From positions 30,480,243 to 30,544,242 of the forward strand of contig OX419761.1 in assembly GCA_948567375.1 (NCBI GenBank): a stretch of 64,000 nt of DNA. The letters are read 5' to 3'. Source of the DNA: Lunularia cruciata. Its lineage: Eukaryota; Streptophyta; Marchantiopsida; Lunulariales; Lunulariaceae. A program made the translations under genes and the position numbers. Shown here piece after piece: positions 10,076-23,134 of the stretch (its first letter is position 1; each line of letters starts with the position of its first letter). Under the pieces are notes generated by a model. That model did no database searches. It was not told where the DNA came from and saw only the letters and a program-made list of their open reading frames with translations.

Positions 10076-11824
10076 GTCATAAGGATATTATAGTACTTAC
10101 AAAATTCGAAAGGCTAGGAATTCAGGGCGAACCACTTCAGCGAATCAGCTGACAAATTTTGATAGATTTGAGGGCGAGAGAAGTGAATAAAACTTGGCTC
10201 TGAAAATTCTGTTGGAGAGTGTAGAACAGGGTGGCTTCGGTGGTCTTTGTCTCTGCATAAGTCCGTGTGTAAGTGGAAGAAAATTGTGAGAATCGAGGAT
10301 TGGAGCAGCCGCTATGGCTTGAGGGAAATGGAGCGAGAGTGAGGAAAATACAGGGAACTTTCACAAACACCTTCGCGGAGGACTCTTGTGGATTTACTCA
10401 GCAGCGGACAGGTTTGAGTGCTTCTCGATGGGTAACCTATTTCTATATATTCATATTTCTTGTCTAGTGTGAAGTTCAGGCAGACCTTACCAGTACTCTC
10501 CCAGCAGAGATTTCACATACACTTCTCATTAATGATGGGAAAGATCGTCATACCTCTCACTACATAAACTATCATTATGCAGAGAGTTCTACTATATAGA
10601 GAGGTAAGCATTTGTAAGTCTGCATACATGGTTTGTATAATGTTTGTAATGCATGGGTACTTGCAATTTATTATGAGTGTGAGAAAGTGTACCCTTGAAA
10701 GTGAAAGTGAAGTATCATTTAGCAATTGCACTATAAAGTTAGTGCACAAAACATGCGTTGTCTCATAAAATTATGAGACTATTCCCAGAGCTAATGTATG
10801 AGAATTGGGATAAACCCGAACATGCTCTATGTCTAACATGAGTCTTTAAACACTAAAGAGGAAGCAAGATTTTTCATATTAACTCTGCAGAATAACATTC
10901 GTGACTTTGTCAAAACCCTAAGGGGTGTCAATGATGGCCGGATGCAATGCCATATCTGTCATCTCAAGTTTCTATTCCTGTGTTCATGAGTGCCAGAAAA
11001 ACCCGGTTGTTCACAAAGGAGATGCTAAAAAAGGGACTTCAAAAAGATGAAGAATAAGGAAGCCACTACTAATCGTAGCCTTTGTTTGACAATCGAAAAC
11101 ATTTAATATTTGGTATGTAGAACACCAACATGACAGCGAAGTGAGAGTAAACCATTGACTTACGTCGCACCTATAGGGGATTGATGTGTGAGTGAGTACC
11201 TGACCTATATATCACATGAAGGTCAAAAGTGAAGAACATACTTTATGTATATAGGGAAATGAGAATAGAAGCCGTTCTTTGAACGAGGAATCTTGATCCC
11301 ATTAAAAGTGAACTGATATTTATGATATGTGATACTTTAGATATATGTTAGTAGAGTGAAGAGGACAATTGAGAAGCAGCCAAAAACGATTTAACTTCAA
11401 AGCATTAAACACTCCGAGTAAGAGTGGACTACTCAGAAAATATAGGAAGCATTGCTAGCGTATGGTGTTAGTGAGAGCGAGTGACATATCTCGTGTACCC
11501 AAGAACTATTCGAATAAATGCTTGTGAGGGGACGAGCGGAAAATAACCTAACAACGGGTAACGTCTTAATTATTTATCTGTCGCCGTAAGTATAATGACG
11601 AAAAGTTCCTTCCTTGGGATAATGCAGGATTCATTGGCAATACCTGCAGGGAACGCAGAACAGCATGTAATGTCATGTTTGTTTATTGTGGTCATAAGTC
11701 CTACGACGAAGGATCATGCAGAATGCATTGACTGGCTTTCCCTCCATGAAAATGCATGTAAGTAAAAGAAAAGGCGACCGTGTACGAAAACAAGGATGGA
11801 CAACATCAATCCTTAGGTGCAGTA
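10076..11824. other. Intergenic stretch, no gene recognised
   Basis: Only short open frames without domains occur (for example 10137-10370 minus and 10513-10749 minus). The base composition is close to that of the non-coding DNA on either side. Nothing else is recognised. Confidence 0.4.
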
Positions 11825-12000
11825 GGGCAGATTTCTCGTATAGACTTTGGGGCTTAGCCCCATTCTCGTATAGACTTTGGGGTTACCGTTTTTTCTCTCC
11901 CTTTAACTACTGGATGGGGTCTTCCCATCCTTGTGTTTTTTCTCTCCCTTTAAGTACTGGATGGGGTCCTCCCATCCTTCTGTTTTTTACGCTGTCAGCC
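11825..12000 (+). mobile_element. Isolated LINE 3' tail with internal duplications
   Basis: The stretch matches the end of the LINE at 9935-10075: ggtgcagtagggcagatttctcgtatagac, ggggcttagcccc, tggatggggtcttcccatcc, and tttttacgctgtc. Two short segments are duplicated in tandem (tctcgtatagactttgggg and ttttttctctccctttaa(c/g)tactggatgggg). Only the tail is present, as expected for a severely 5'-truncated insertion. Confidence 0.65.
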
Positions 12001-13341
12001 GTTTTCTCTACATCAAGCCCGCGTAGGAAAACAAAGATGAGAAAACCCATCAGGCAGTACAAGAATAAATCATTAGAGGTAAAATGGGCTAAGGCTCAAT
12101 AATATCGGTACGAGGAATCTGCCTACTGTACTACTGGATGGAAAGAGAGAACTGTATGTAACGTCTTATTTAACTTTCGTCGTAAGTCCTAAGAAGACCA
12201 AAGACTTCCTTTCCAAGGTTAGTGGATCATGCAGAAGAGTAAAGAATGTTTAGGGTTTAGGGTTCATGCAGAATGTTTCGAAAATGCATGCAGGGAAAGC
12301 CAGAACAGCGCGTATATGTCAGAAAATTAATGCAGAAGAGTAAAGAATATTGTCAGAACAATACAACAAACGCACAAGGTACTATGTCAAGAGCGAATGG
12401 CATAGCAAGTTGTATAAGGTGGGAAAACATGATATGTTGTAGTGCTGTCTTCTTTCTGGTGATGTATGTACGAGTAATTGAAAGGTACAAGTTACTGGTG
12501 AGAAACCCAGTTTCCTAGTCCGGTATAGAGCTTAAATTCCAGATAAGTGTTCATGGAGGACACGTTTGAAAGGGAAATCGTTAAGCCTACATATTTAACG
12601 AACTTCTTACTAAATTTGAAAGTGATGCCAATGGGCAATTTTCTTAAGTAAAATATGTGCTTTGAACACTACTTCCTGCTGCAGGCAAAAGAAGTGGAGG
12701 CCAGGCCTTGTCTTGTAGGATGACGTACAGCAGTGCTCCCAAGGACATTTGGTATATCTGCGAAAGCCCAACCTTTTTGCACATTTCATAAGGGCATACA
12801 TTTCCGGTATTCGTACAGTACGCTATCAAGTAAGAAGGCCTCAAGACTTAGTTTGGAAATTTGCAGGCATAATACGACGTTGCTGTACTGCACGAGATGA
12901 AAGAAATGCGGTCTTCAGCATGTATGCATGTACAGCACCCGTGAATATGAATGCAAGAGTGCAAGAGTGCAAGAGTCCAGAAAGCAGATCCTTACTGAGA
13001 GGATCTAAAACTCCAGCACTGGTACATCGCTTGAAGACAAATTCCAACTTGTAGTTTCTACCAAGCTGAGCGCATAACCAAACCGCTGAAGGTTTCCCCT
13101 GTGTAGATCTTCATGAGGAACCTGAAATCTCTCGTGTCCCAATTCTGTATTCTGTCTGTATTCACAAAGTATTACATAACAGCATCAATGACCTGTGCTG
13201 CACAACAGACGAATATTAGAATTTCATCTTTCACCTAAACTGCTTGCAGAAGTCCTCCTTATCTTTACCATGTTCGAGAAGTCAATCTATTCTGCAGCTG
13301 TGGATAATCAAGACTCCTCAAACTGCAGGGACTACGAAGGT
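12001..13341. other. Intergenic stretch with diverged local duplications
   Basis: Segments near 11560-11720 and 12140-12300 share landmarks (gtaacgtctta, cgtaagtccta, ggatcatgcagaa, tgcatgcagggaa), suggesting an old duplication of a few hundred bases with a LINE tail between the copies. A two-unit TTTAGGG run lies at 12249-12264. I see no gene. Confidence 0.4.
12249..12264 (+). repeat. Short interstitial plant-telomere-type motif (two TTTAGGG units)
   Basis: The run reads tttagggtttagggtt. TTTAGGG is the common land-plant telomere unit; two units can arise by chance or be a telo-box promoter element. It is about 6 kb beyond the promoter side of the nearest gene, so no role is claimed. Confidence 0.5.
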
Positions 13342-13393
13342 ACATTGAAGTGCATGCTCAACAGCTCGAGCTGTTGAGCATGCATTTCAATGT
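13342..13393. repeat. 52-bp near-perfect palindrome centred on CTCGAG
   Basis: Two 26-base arms with no spacer are complementary except for one mismatch (c/t near the outer end). The centre lies between 13367 and 13368. It can form a long hairpin or cruciform. It does not follow a gene closely, so a terminator role is unlikely; it could be a footprint of a mobile element. Confidence 0.9.
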
Positions 13394-14187
13394 GTTTGAT
13401 TTAGTTAATCTCTATTTTAGTGACTTCTCTACTTTTAGGGCTTTGTTACATTCCTCTAAAAGTTCTACTAAATATACTTAGGGTAAAGAGGGGGCGAAGC
13501 CCTAATTAGGGTACTGCAAAAGAACACTCTAGGGTTTACTTATGTGTATATACGAGTGGTTTCTGCTCTTGTTTTGTTAAATTCTCATACAATGATCATT
13601 CCCAACACCTTGTACCTTGTTTTAGGTGTGTTCTATGTTGCTTACCACTAGGGTACTTTTCATGCTGCATGAGTGCTGCTGTGTACTATCTTTGAAGGCT
13701 CTGAGAGAGAGTGAGTTAAGTATTGCTGACTGCGATCAGGAGTGTCTACTCTGGTGAGACTAGGAAAGCTGAGTGCTAGGATGTCTGATACATCATAAGT
13801 CAGAATGATTGAGGATAGACCATCTACTTCAAAGACTAGGAAGAAAGGTTCTCATCACAATGTACTCCAATAATGCAATCCAGTCAAAACTGTGATTCAA
13901 GGAATGAAACGCTCTACAGTGCACCAAAGCTTTAGTAGTCTATCGTGGTCAGTCGGGGGATGTGAGAATGATTCAGGACGTCCCATGAGGAGTGCCCGTC
14001 AACAAGACCAAAAGGTCCGTAGAATTTCGTAAACGACGTAGTCTATGATCACTCCTAACAGAGGAAACGCCTGTAGATGACTCAGACATATTCATTGCAT
14101 ATAAGCCGGAATACACATACAGGCTTACCATGTAGCACAAGGATGTTATAAAAAGGGTGAAACGGCCTTCGTCATGGTCGTTTTCTT

Positions 14188-17100
14188 TCATGAGGATACA
14201 TCTGAACTGGAACTTCTATCATGGCACTTGTTCAAATTCCGCCATTTGTCTTTGAGATCTACGGTAGTGCGGCTTGGGTCGAACGAGCCGTACCCAAACT
14301 CAAGTATACTTTTCCAGTGGAACCCCCAACCATCAGTTGAATATCTTTTGACACCCTCCTGCATTCATCAATATTAGTCAACGGGAGAACTTTCCTAGTT
14401 ACTATCCAAGCCATTGACACGATCTGCACTTTAGACTGGCATCTTACAACAGAAGGCAGTCATCTAATGCAATTACCCTTAAAACGGCGACTTCGCATTC
14501 GGACCACGGTAGATTCTTTCTCCGAACACCAGGTATCTTCCATCGTCCCCTGCATTTCACCATTTCGACCCAATGTCTAGTTCATGACTAGTAGGAAAAT
14601 CATGAAGCTCTATGTCAAAAGAAAAGAGAAATGCCTAATGAGTTCAATGAGAGCCATAGACTACTTCCATCATGAGATTCTCGCCCGATCAGTTTCGTTT
14701 AATAATATGATGACTAACATCGAAGAAATTGCTTTCAATTCTCAAAAATGTGAAAATGTGAACTGGTTTTGGTAATAGACACAGCATTATACTGGCACAC
14801 CCATGCATAGAGATGAACGACATAAAGCCCACCAGAAGATCAGTGCCCAGACTAATCCTTGGTTATAGCCATAGTGTATGTATACAAAACTAGCGCTTGA
14901 GGCTACGGGATTTAGGCGATTCCCAAACTTTTGTTGCAAGACATCAAAAATTTCGATTGTAAGTACAGGAACAGACCTGCTAGGTTTTGCAATAAAACAA
15001 TTGAGGCTTTAGTAAACGGCGGAGACTCTCTAACCTGTAACGACCTCTCCTTGGAGGAGTTCGTTCAGCTGTTGCAACTGAGTTCTCCTTTGCTTGACCT
15101 TCCTTGCTTCGTGCACCGTTGTCTATTTGTCTGTTGACATCTTCTTCAAGGTCACCATCATGTCCGTCCCCATCGTCTACTCCGGGTTTCACATTATTGA
15201 TTGGCGTTTGATTTGCTGTACTGGGAACCCCATGGCCAGGTAATTCTACTCCCATGTCATGTGTTTCATGCTTGTCTGCCCTCTGACCTTCATCGCTACA
15301 ATTATGAGCACTACAGCTGGTCTGAGCATCCCCCTCCACAAAACAATCAGTTGGGATATGCTTCGGTGACGCGTCCTTGCTTGCAGCTGAAGTATCTACA
15401 GTCTCAGATGTGACTAGTCTCGATTTCCCTATCTCTGGGGTAGAAGCTGGTACAAGTAACGCTGGTTCAGGTGGTCGCAACCCTGATTCAGGTATGCCAT
15501 CTTCTCCAGAAATACCTTCGGTTGTCTTGACTTTCCTCATCGTGGAACCTTCCATTTGGTCCGGAGAAAGGCTGGTCTGGATCTGGAGATTCAGTAGTGG
15601 GGCTACTCTCGGTCTCAAATGATATCGTTTTTCAGCAGGTGGGGCGGATGGAGGAGATAGACACTCCTCCGGTTCTTTTCTTACTCGTGCATTTGGACCT
15701 TGCTTCTTCTCCCTTATCTTCGCCTGTGCTTCCTGTTCTGAAACTTGCCCATGAACACCCAATGATGGTGTACTCTTATGCAGAACAGGAGGGACAGGCG
15801 TGGAGCCGGTCCCTTGATCAATTCTATCCACCCTCGGCCTCAAAGGATGGCGCTCGTCTAAACGCTCTCTTTCCCCACGCAGGAACGTAGCCGCATTTTT
15901 TACTGCTGTATCTGCCTCCGCCTTGGCCCTCTCCAACGTATCCAGAGAAAACCTCCCGACACAACATGGACAGAACCAGAATGTTTCACCAACCGGTTTT
16001 CCCATGTCTAGCTCTTCAAGACAGAGTTCATGGACTGAAACAGGGCATCTACGACAGCTGAGCAAAACACCTCCTCTTCTACAAAGATGGCATCGGGTGT
16101 TTGATTCACGAGCTCCAAGTTGTTCGGCTAATTGCTCAGACGTCGTGGATCTCGAGAATTCGACATGTCTCGTTTGGCTTAGGTAAGGTTTAGAAAGCTT
16201 GTATAGTGGAGTCTGACTAGTGTCAGTGACTCCTTCAGACGGGACAGGAGACTGCAGCAGTTCTGCGGGACTGCTTCGCTGCTGTGAATTTAGAAAAGTG
16301 TCATCTTCAAGAACTTTGGGATTTTCTTGGCATCGTTCTTCGTTCTCCCTCTCCTTGCCTGTTAAAGAATTGCCTGTGCCGGTGAACTTTAACTTCTTGG
16401 TAACACCAGGAGACACGTCTGTGGCAGGTCTCTTCATTGGTCCATCTACGTTGACTCCAAAAGAACTCGCATCAGTCCTCTGTTCTTCCTGCCCTGCAAC
16501 TGCATCCGCCAATTTAATGCCCTCCTCATTAGAATTCGTTGCCCCTTTATCAATATCGGCAGTAAACTTCTCTAAGTCATCGACGAATTCAATTATCTGA
16601 GCAGTAAGCCCAGAGGCAACTTTGTCAACCTCGGCCATTCTCATACACATCTCTTCCCTTAGATCCTCTGGCACAGAAATCCCATATAAGCCGCTCGTTC
16701 TCCTATCGCCTTTGTTTAGAAGCTGAAGCTCTGTGTCCTCATGTCCTGTGATCTCCGTATCTGTTCTACGGATGACAGGAATCGGAGACGTGGTCTCGTC
16801 AGTATGCACATCAGCAGAAGCCTCCTTCAAGACTTCCGCATCTCCCTCAGCTAGCTCCTCTCTTCGAGAATTGCCCAAAGAGGTCTTTGTTTGTGGACCC
16901 TTTCGCGATGCTTGCTTACTTCCTGACAGAATATTTTCTGCCACGTGATATTTTCCAGCACTATCCCAGAAATGGTAGTCATTAAAAGTTGGAGCCAACG
17001 GCTCCTTATCAACAAGTAGAGATGTCGCTGAAGGAATGTAGGAACCACCGTGAACGTCTTTAGCAAGCTGTCAATCATCACCTTCGGGTCAGGATATGTT

Positions 17101-18599
17101 AATATGCTAAGATCAACCTAAAGCAGGAAAACTGCGTTAGGTACGCTGAAACCTAGAACAGACTTTACGAACTTGATGATGAAGGCCCGGCTGATCGAGA
17201 TAATGGATCACGAATCAAGTATTGACCAAAAAGCCGATATTGAAGCTAAAAACCGACCTGGTCGAGAAACTTGGTCTTCAGTAGTGTCTTCTTCTGTTCG
17301 ATAAACTGTAGCAAGTCTTTCAGAAGGTCGTCCAGTGGAAAATTTCGGAGCATACCTTTACACAAATCCTCCTGGTGCTCATTTACCTGAGAAGTCGGAC
17401 AAGGCGTCTTACCCAACTTAGAATGTTTTGAGTGCAGAAGGAAGATTCCAAGACTGAACGCTATATTTTAGCCCAGTTAAAGCTGAATACTGAACATGCA
17501 CTTCGGTGAAAAATCAGACGGAGAATTGTAGCAAACGTATTTAAAACTCTCCCATACCAGTGATATAGAAATCAGTTCTTCACGACGCCTGGTCTTGGAC
17601 GCTTCACTGGTGCCTTCAGGAAATATTTCCTCCACTGCATCCTGGAAGGCCTCCCAATCCCTACCTCCGTCTCCACTTTGTTCTCTCAGAATGGCGAGCA
17701 CAACCTGCAAGCGAATGACCAAAACAATCAAGAATTGGAACCAATGATTTCTCATAATTTGTTGGGAATATAAAGTTCATGAGAGCAATATAAGACGTTT
17801 CGTTTTTCAAGGCAGCGCACATAAAGTAAGTAGTTACAACATACGAAGCATACTATGTTTTCCCAATACCTCGGTTTCAACCCGAAGTATCAAGTCGCTC
17901 TCCACTGATTCTTTGAGGCTGTGGATTCTGCGCAGATTGTAACTACTTTGCGATTTCAGTATATATCTGATTAGGGTGACTGCACAGAGATCCACTTTGC
18001 GCGTGAGCACAATCTCCTCCAAGTACCGCAGTGCCACCTTTTGCAGCAACTTGCTGCAGCGTGGATCTTCTATGTGTGGAACGTAGTCAATTAGCTCTGC
18101 ATTAGCGTTGGCAGTGATCATTATCAGCATGTCATTTTAATTGCTGTAAACGCTTGAATGATCGGACGAGTAGCATTAAGGAGCACGTTCAGAGGCAATC
18201 GCTGATGAAGCCTACTATTGTTTCTGACTAACGACCTTCAAGTATCTTAACGCACACCTGAATAAGAGCTTTTCCAGGCATATATGTCAACAATATGTAA
18301 GAACTGAACTCAAAGTAAATTAAGCCCTGCGGCTACTAAAAGAATAGGTCTAACCTAGTTTTATAATACAGACCTTTCAAACACGGTAATGAAAATTCCT
18401 TCAAGTCGAGCACATTCTCCAATATCCACTCCCAGGGAAGCACGGTAGATAGCATTTTCGGGAATTCTAGCTCCACATTCGCCTCCTTTATCACTGAATT
18501 GATCATACATAACAATAAAATATGCGATCGACTAAAGCTATCGTCGTGGGTAAACTCAGAGCGGAAGCATTCAACTCTCAGGACGCAACTTAGACTCAT
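14188..18599 (-). CDS. PHD-finger protein with C-terminal telobox-type Myb domain (TRF-like), seven exons
   Basis: I joined exons 18599-18374, 18096-17870, 17704-17558, 17386-17258, 17067-15035, 14549-14477 and 14358-14188. All introns are GT-AG and phases agree, giving 1001 residues. The start ATG has an in-frame TAA 21 bases upstream. Residues 1-243 are Leu/Glu-rich and look helical. A C4HC3 PHD finger spans about 569-612 (CHLC, SCRRC, VHELC, WFCPCC). A Myb domain spans about 930-988 (RRKNLPWSE ... VDLKDKWRNL), the last block being the signature of telomere-repeat-binding Myb proteins. Long disordered charged segments separate the domains. The family resembles plant homeodomain-like/PHD proteins related to TRF-like factors, expected to act in the nucleus on chromatin, perhaps on TTTAGGG-like DNA. 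Telomere function is inference. Both flanks are intergenic. Confidence 0.85.
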
Positions 18600-18681
18600 G
18601 AATGCAACAAAACTCTTTTAACGAGCTTCATCCGCATAGATAGCGCAAATCATTACGACACGCGCAGAACAGCATAATCTT

Positions 18682-18733
18682 CTAATCATCATGATCATAA
18701 TCATAATCATCATCATCATCATCATCATCATCA
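18682..18733. repeat. ATC/ATG trinucleotide microsatellite
   Basis: A run of atcatc with some cataat interruptions. It lies just upstream of the PHD-Myb gene on its 5' side, so it may be in the 5' untranslated region or promoter. Confidence 0.85.
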
Positions 18734-19380
18734 CACCGGAATTTCCTTAATGAAACGGAAAAGACTTCATGTTCAAATGAATCCCTACGCGATCGGAATA
18801 GATTAGGACACTCGCTCTGCAGACGGAAAATACCACAAAATAGTGGTAATCTACCCCGGGCCCAATTTCTTCAACAAATTGATAATGGCAACTTGAGATT
18901 CTTACCCACTCAAGAATTTATCAACTCATGGAACAAGCAAAGCTTCCACCATCGTTTCCCGGCTCAATCCGACGACTTCCACGCGCCAAATCCCAAGGTT
19001 TGCATTGCCTCTAACATTACAAATTGTTCGTGAGAGATGGTAAAAACACTCCACCTTGTAAGTTTCTGCACACGATGAAGACTAGAAACCGTGAGGATGT
19101 GCACGATCTTCGGCCAATACATTTCCCAACACACTGGTTTGGAGACTTGCGTAGATTCACACATTGGTACAGGCCAAAGCGGATTTCTGCTAGTCAGCGT
19201 CCGAAACTGACACGTCAATGGTGCATATATTCTCATCAACCTCATCAACCTCATCAACCTGTGGGAACGGGAGCGTCGGAGGGGGACCGGCAGGAGGTTT
19301 CCTTCTTCACCAAGTTAAAATCCACAGGGTTACTATCCACTGACTGTTTTATTTTGTTTTACAGAACAGCGTAGGGCACC
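18734..19380. promoter_or_regulatory. Putative promoter/5' region of the PHD-Myb gene, with a 9-bp minisatellite
   Basis: This stretch precedes the minus-strand gene and is less AT-rich than the DNA beyond 19400. It contains three perfect copies of a 9-bp unit (ctcatcaac) at 19231-19260. Open frames on both strands here (19024-19374 plus, 18964-19257 minus) have no recognisable domain. No TATA box or start site can be assigned with confidence. Confidence 0.3.
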
Positions 19381-20227
19381 TCGTGGTTATTGTAAAGACT
19401 TAGTGATCTAGTTCACAAGTCAGAATTTAAACCACTAATATACCATAAATTATATTTTCCATTTTTAAAAGTATAATATTTTCCAAATCGTATTTTTTTT
19501 TGTTTTATTTAAATATATCACATTATAGTGTAATATACAAACTTTTATATGAAATCTGATATTTTCATCACCACAAAATCTTAGGAAGATTTTGTCAATA
19601 TATTCCTCTTTATTTATTTGTTTTTATTTATATATATATTCCATAATTTAGTGGTTCAAGATGATGATTTTACCTTCGTGAGTAGTTTACTTTTGCACGT
19701 AGTATCTATTTTCTTAATAATTATAAACTCACGGTGACATGTACTTAGGAATTCGGAGAAAAATTTAGAAAATGATATGAAGTAAATGTTTCTGGAAACA
19801 GGATAATACACTCTCCTTGTCAAACCAGGATGGATAGTAGGAAATGCCCGTACATGTGGTCCATTGAATTATCAAATGAAGTTCACCTTGAAATACCCTG
19901 CTCACCTAGTAAGGATTTTTCTAGTCACAATTTCTTCGAAAATGGTAAACTATCAATGCCTACAAGCTTTACTACCAATAAAAAATGAATTAGAAGTTGG
20001 CAGACAAATGATGATAATGTATTACTGAACTTTAACTAAGACCTCGGTATCTCTGGCATTTAATATTCATCCGATTCAATTCTCGATCCATTTACTCTCA
20101 TTATCTATCCTACTTGCTGTCTTGGATTTTGGTCTATTATATTAGGATCAAAGCAAACTCTTGGATGGTTGGAGTATATGATCCTCCTAAAATATGGTAT
20201 CTAAATCATCAGGATTTTTGCATTAGT

Positions 20228-20450
20228 GTTATACTTTAGTATAATTTTTATCTATTTATACTGTCCTATTTTGTTTGGACTTTCTTGGATCTTATCAAAA
20301 TATGAAATGAGCTTTTGGTGTTCCAATTATTAGAATTTTATTAGTTTTATACTTTACTATATTTTTTATCTATTTAGAATGTCCTACTTTCTGGACTGTC
20401 TTGGATATTATCAAAATATGAAATGAACATTTTGTGTTTCCAATTATCAC
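20228..20450. repeat. Direct duplication of about 100 bp
   Basis: Two adjacent copies share ttatacttta, tttttatctattta, ttcttggat/tcttggat and ttatcaaaatatgaaatga, with roughly one in eight bases changed. It has no coding content. Confidence 0.65.
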
Positions 20451-21208
20451 TTTTAACAAAGATGGAGGTATGTCGTCACCAATATAGAAGATTGATACTA
20501 ATAGCAATGATAAAGATAAGAATAAACTTATAATTCAAGTAATATAACAGTAAAACAAAAATTTCACTTGAGCAGCATTGGAGTACAATACTCAACTATA
20601 ATAAGGAGAGGTCGTAGAATTATGAGAAGAAGCAAATCATGCTCATTTTTCTAAGCCAACACTATTTATAAAAAAACAATTGTAATTGGTTCATCATTTT
20701 TTTCCAATTATGAGCAATAGACTTGGATTACTATAAATACGATCATTAACCAACATTTACTACAGTCACTTAGAAAGCATTTTAAAATTTGGGTACAATT
20801 ATCGAATGGAGCAATTGTAACACAATTTGGTGATACTAATTTATTATTGATTAACACTCAAGAAGTTCCTTACATCTAAATTTCAAGTCATCGATGCACT
20901 AAACTAAGTACATAGATGACTTTACATTTAAGTGCATCATAAGATCATATTATAGAGATTAAACTAATGTGTTTAGTAAAGATACAAATAGTTCAATACT
21001 AAAATAACTTCATAATAGATAATATTTTAGGATTGGTTTGCAACTTAAGTGCTTATTTGTACAATGACAACAAATATAAATAAGATAGAATATATTAGTA
21101 TCCTATTTTTCACTTGGAATTTTTATTATAATTTGAATATATAGAAAAATCATTTATTTTGATAGAACAAAAGAAACTTGGATCTCTCTCTATTCTATCA
21201 TCCACCCA

Positions 21209-21210
<2 letters not shown>

Positions 21211-21250
<40 letters not shown>
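21211..21250. repeat. (AT)n microsatellite
   Basis: Uninterrupted alternation of a and t for 40 bases in AT-rich intergenic DNA. Confidence 0.95.
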
Positions 21251-21252
<2 letters not shown>

Positions 21253-22396
21253 TACCATCCACATGTAATATATTATATCTCATCCATACATAATAATTCT
21301 CTCTACATATTAAAACTTGTATAACAAAGTTGTAATAGGGAAATGATCATCATAAATTAATATACCCATATATGAGGTTTTCTTGCATGAAGCATCACCT
21401 TTCTAAAGAGAGAATTATTATCTTTCACTATTACCTAAATTAATTTATCTAACCATATTCCTCTTTCTTTTCTCCTTCATCTATATCTTCTAAATTCTTT
21501 CTATTAGCATTGTTTAATACGTTAGGTAGTGCTTGAGAATCATTGACATCTCAACCCTAGTTAGAGATACCCATGATCATGATCGGACATAAAGTCCATC
21601 AATATTTTAATATCTCTAATAAGAACATCACTTGTTGATACAAAATGACTTGTAAGTGTAAGAAGTATAATAGAAAGTAAAGTGTAAGAGGTTATTCTTT
21701 TCTCACAAACTTAAATAATAACTTCCACTGATATTACTACTTGGAAATTTCTTGAGTGAGTTATATTTAACGGAGAGAGAATCAAAATTACTAGATAAAA
21801 TGCCTTACTTTTATATATAGTTTTTAATATCAAATTATTTTGTTAAAATTAAAGTTGAAATGAAACCCTTAAGCTTATAACTTATGTTATAAGAATCCAA
21901 TAAACACTTAACTAGCTAACTAAGATTTGATATATAAGTAACTTAGCAACAATATTTGAATTTGAGTGGAATGCTATTACTTTTAGGCATAATGTCAAAT
22001 TTTAAAAAATAATTTTTTATCTATATCTAGTGAATATCAAAATAATATCTCTATTTTTATGATATTTTATTTATTTTCATGGTATTTTATCTTTACCTAA
22101 TTAGATTTGTTATAACATGATTTTATTTTATTTTATTTTATTTTATTAATGTCAATTATTTTTAATGTAAATAACCTAAGTTTTTTTCCAATATGTGTAA
22201 TATGTTAGCATTGATAAATATTCTAGAAAAATACATAATCTGAAATTAATATTACACTTATTTCCATATAACTAAAATGCACCCAACTTTGCTACAATTT
22301 AGACTTGCTTTGTTTAACAAAGATAGATAGGGATCAGTTTTTCCACCAAGCAAAAAGTGATCATGATTACTATTGAATTTGGTTTCTATGAGAGAT

Positions 22397-23134
22397 TGTA
22401 ATACTCCGAGGACAAGAGAAGAGAGAAAATACAAATTTCACACTCAAACATTTGATGCCCCAAAGGAACATCACCTCTTTATTATACAGACAAAGAGTAT
22501 CTCCTCCAAGGAAGCTCCCCCATAGGATTAGGCACACAGATAGGTGACATGTCAGCAAGCTCCACCCTTGGATTACTTACTTGGATGGGTGACATGTTGG
22601 TCTAGGTCCTATCTGGTTGGTCAAACAAGCTTTGATCAGAGGGAATCTTTTAGGGAATCTTCCTATAGGAATCTTAGAATCACGTGGGTAAGGTACCGAT
22701 GTAAAGCTCTCAATGAGACAAAGCAAGGGGGAGAAAAAGCCAGTCTTTCAGCCATTGGGAGTGGGGTGGTGACACATTTTTGAGTCCTAATTCATCCGTT
22801 TAGGTCTCCAAAATTGCCTTCAAAGATTTTAGGCATATTTCGGTTCCTACTCTATTAGTAGGAGTCCCCTTTTGGTGAAACCTCTTTCTGATCTGTTTAG
22901 TCCATCATGTGTAACATCCTTCCAGATGTTACCAAACCAATTCTCACCTTTAAATCATATGTCTAGCTATTGGTTCTAAGGTTTTCAAGTCTATTTTGGT
23001 TTTTGCTCTATTATTAGAAGTATTCTTTTGGTGATACTTTATCTGATCTATTTGACCATCATGTGTAACATCATTCTAGATGTTACCAAACCAAATTTCA
23101 CATCTAGATCATATGGCTAGCTCTTGGTATTACA
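22397..23134 (-). mobile_element. LTR of chromovirus family D, minus orientation (3' LTR)
   Basis: The block begins tgtaatactccgagg and ends ttggtattaca on the plus strand, giving TG...CA ends. A purine-rich tract on the minus strand (aaaaagagggaggtc) adjoins the right edge at 23135-23150, which is where the polypurine tract of a minus-strand element should be. It matches the LTRs at 48618-49216, 51763-52349 and 36700-37450. Like the solo LTR at 36700 it contains an internal duplication of about 150 bp around the segment gatctgttt...atgttaccaaacca. Confidence 0.8.

Larger units (their letters stand above)
19381..22396. other. AT-rich intergenic DNA
   Basis: No gene is recognised in 3 kb. The stretch contains a direct duplication of about 100 bp (roughly 20228-20331 and 20347-20449, landmark atcaaaatatgaaatga) and an (AT)n run at 21211-21250. 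The composition is clearly more AT-rich than the neighbouring gene and retroelements. Confidence 0.6.

Noticed and set aside
14980-15034. Reading the PHD exon straight on to the stop near 14980 as the C-terminus of the protein
   Set aside because: A good donor at 15035/15034 joins in phase to two further exons that together encode a complete telobox Myb domain, which chance would not produce.
15200-16950. Several plus-strand open frames opposite the large PHD exon
   Set aside because: They are shadows of a long, high-information minus-strand exon; none has a domain.
19024-19374. ORF upstream of the PHD-Myb gene as a separate gene
   Set aside because: It includes the 9-bp minisatellite, is open on both strands and shows no recognisable domain.
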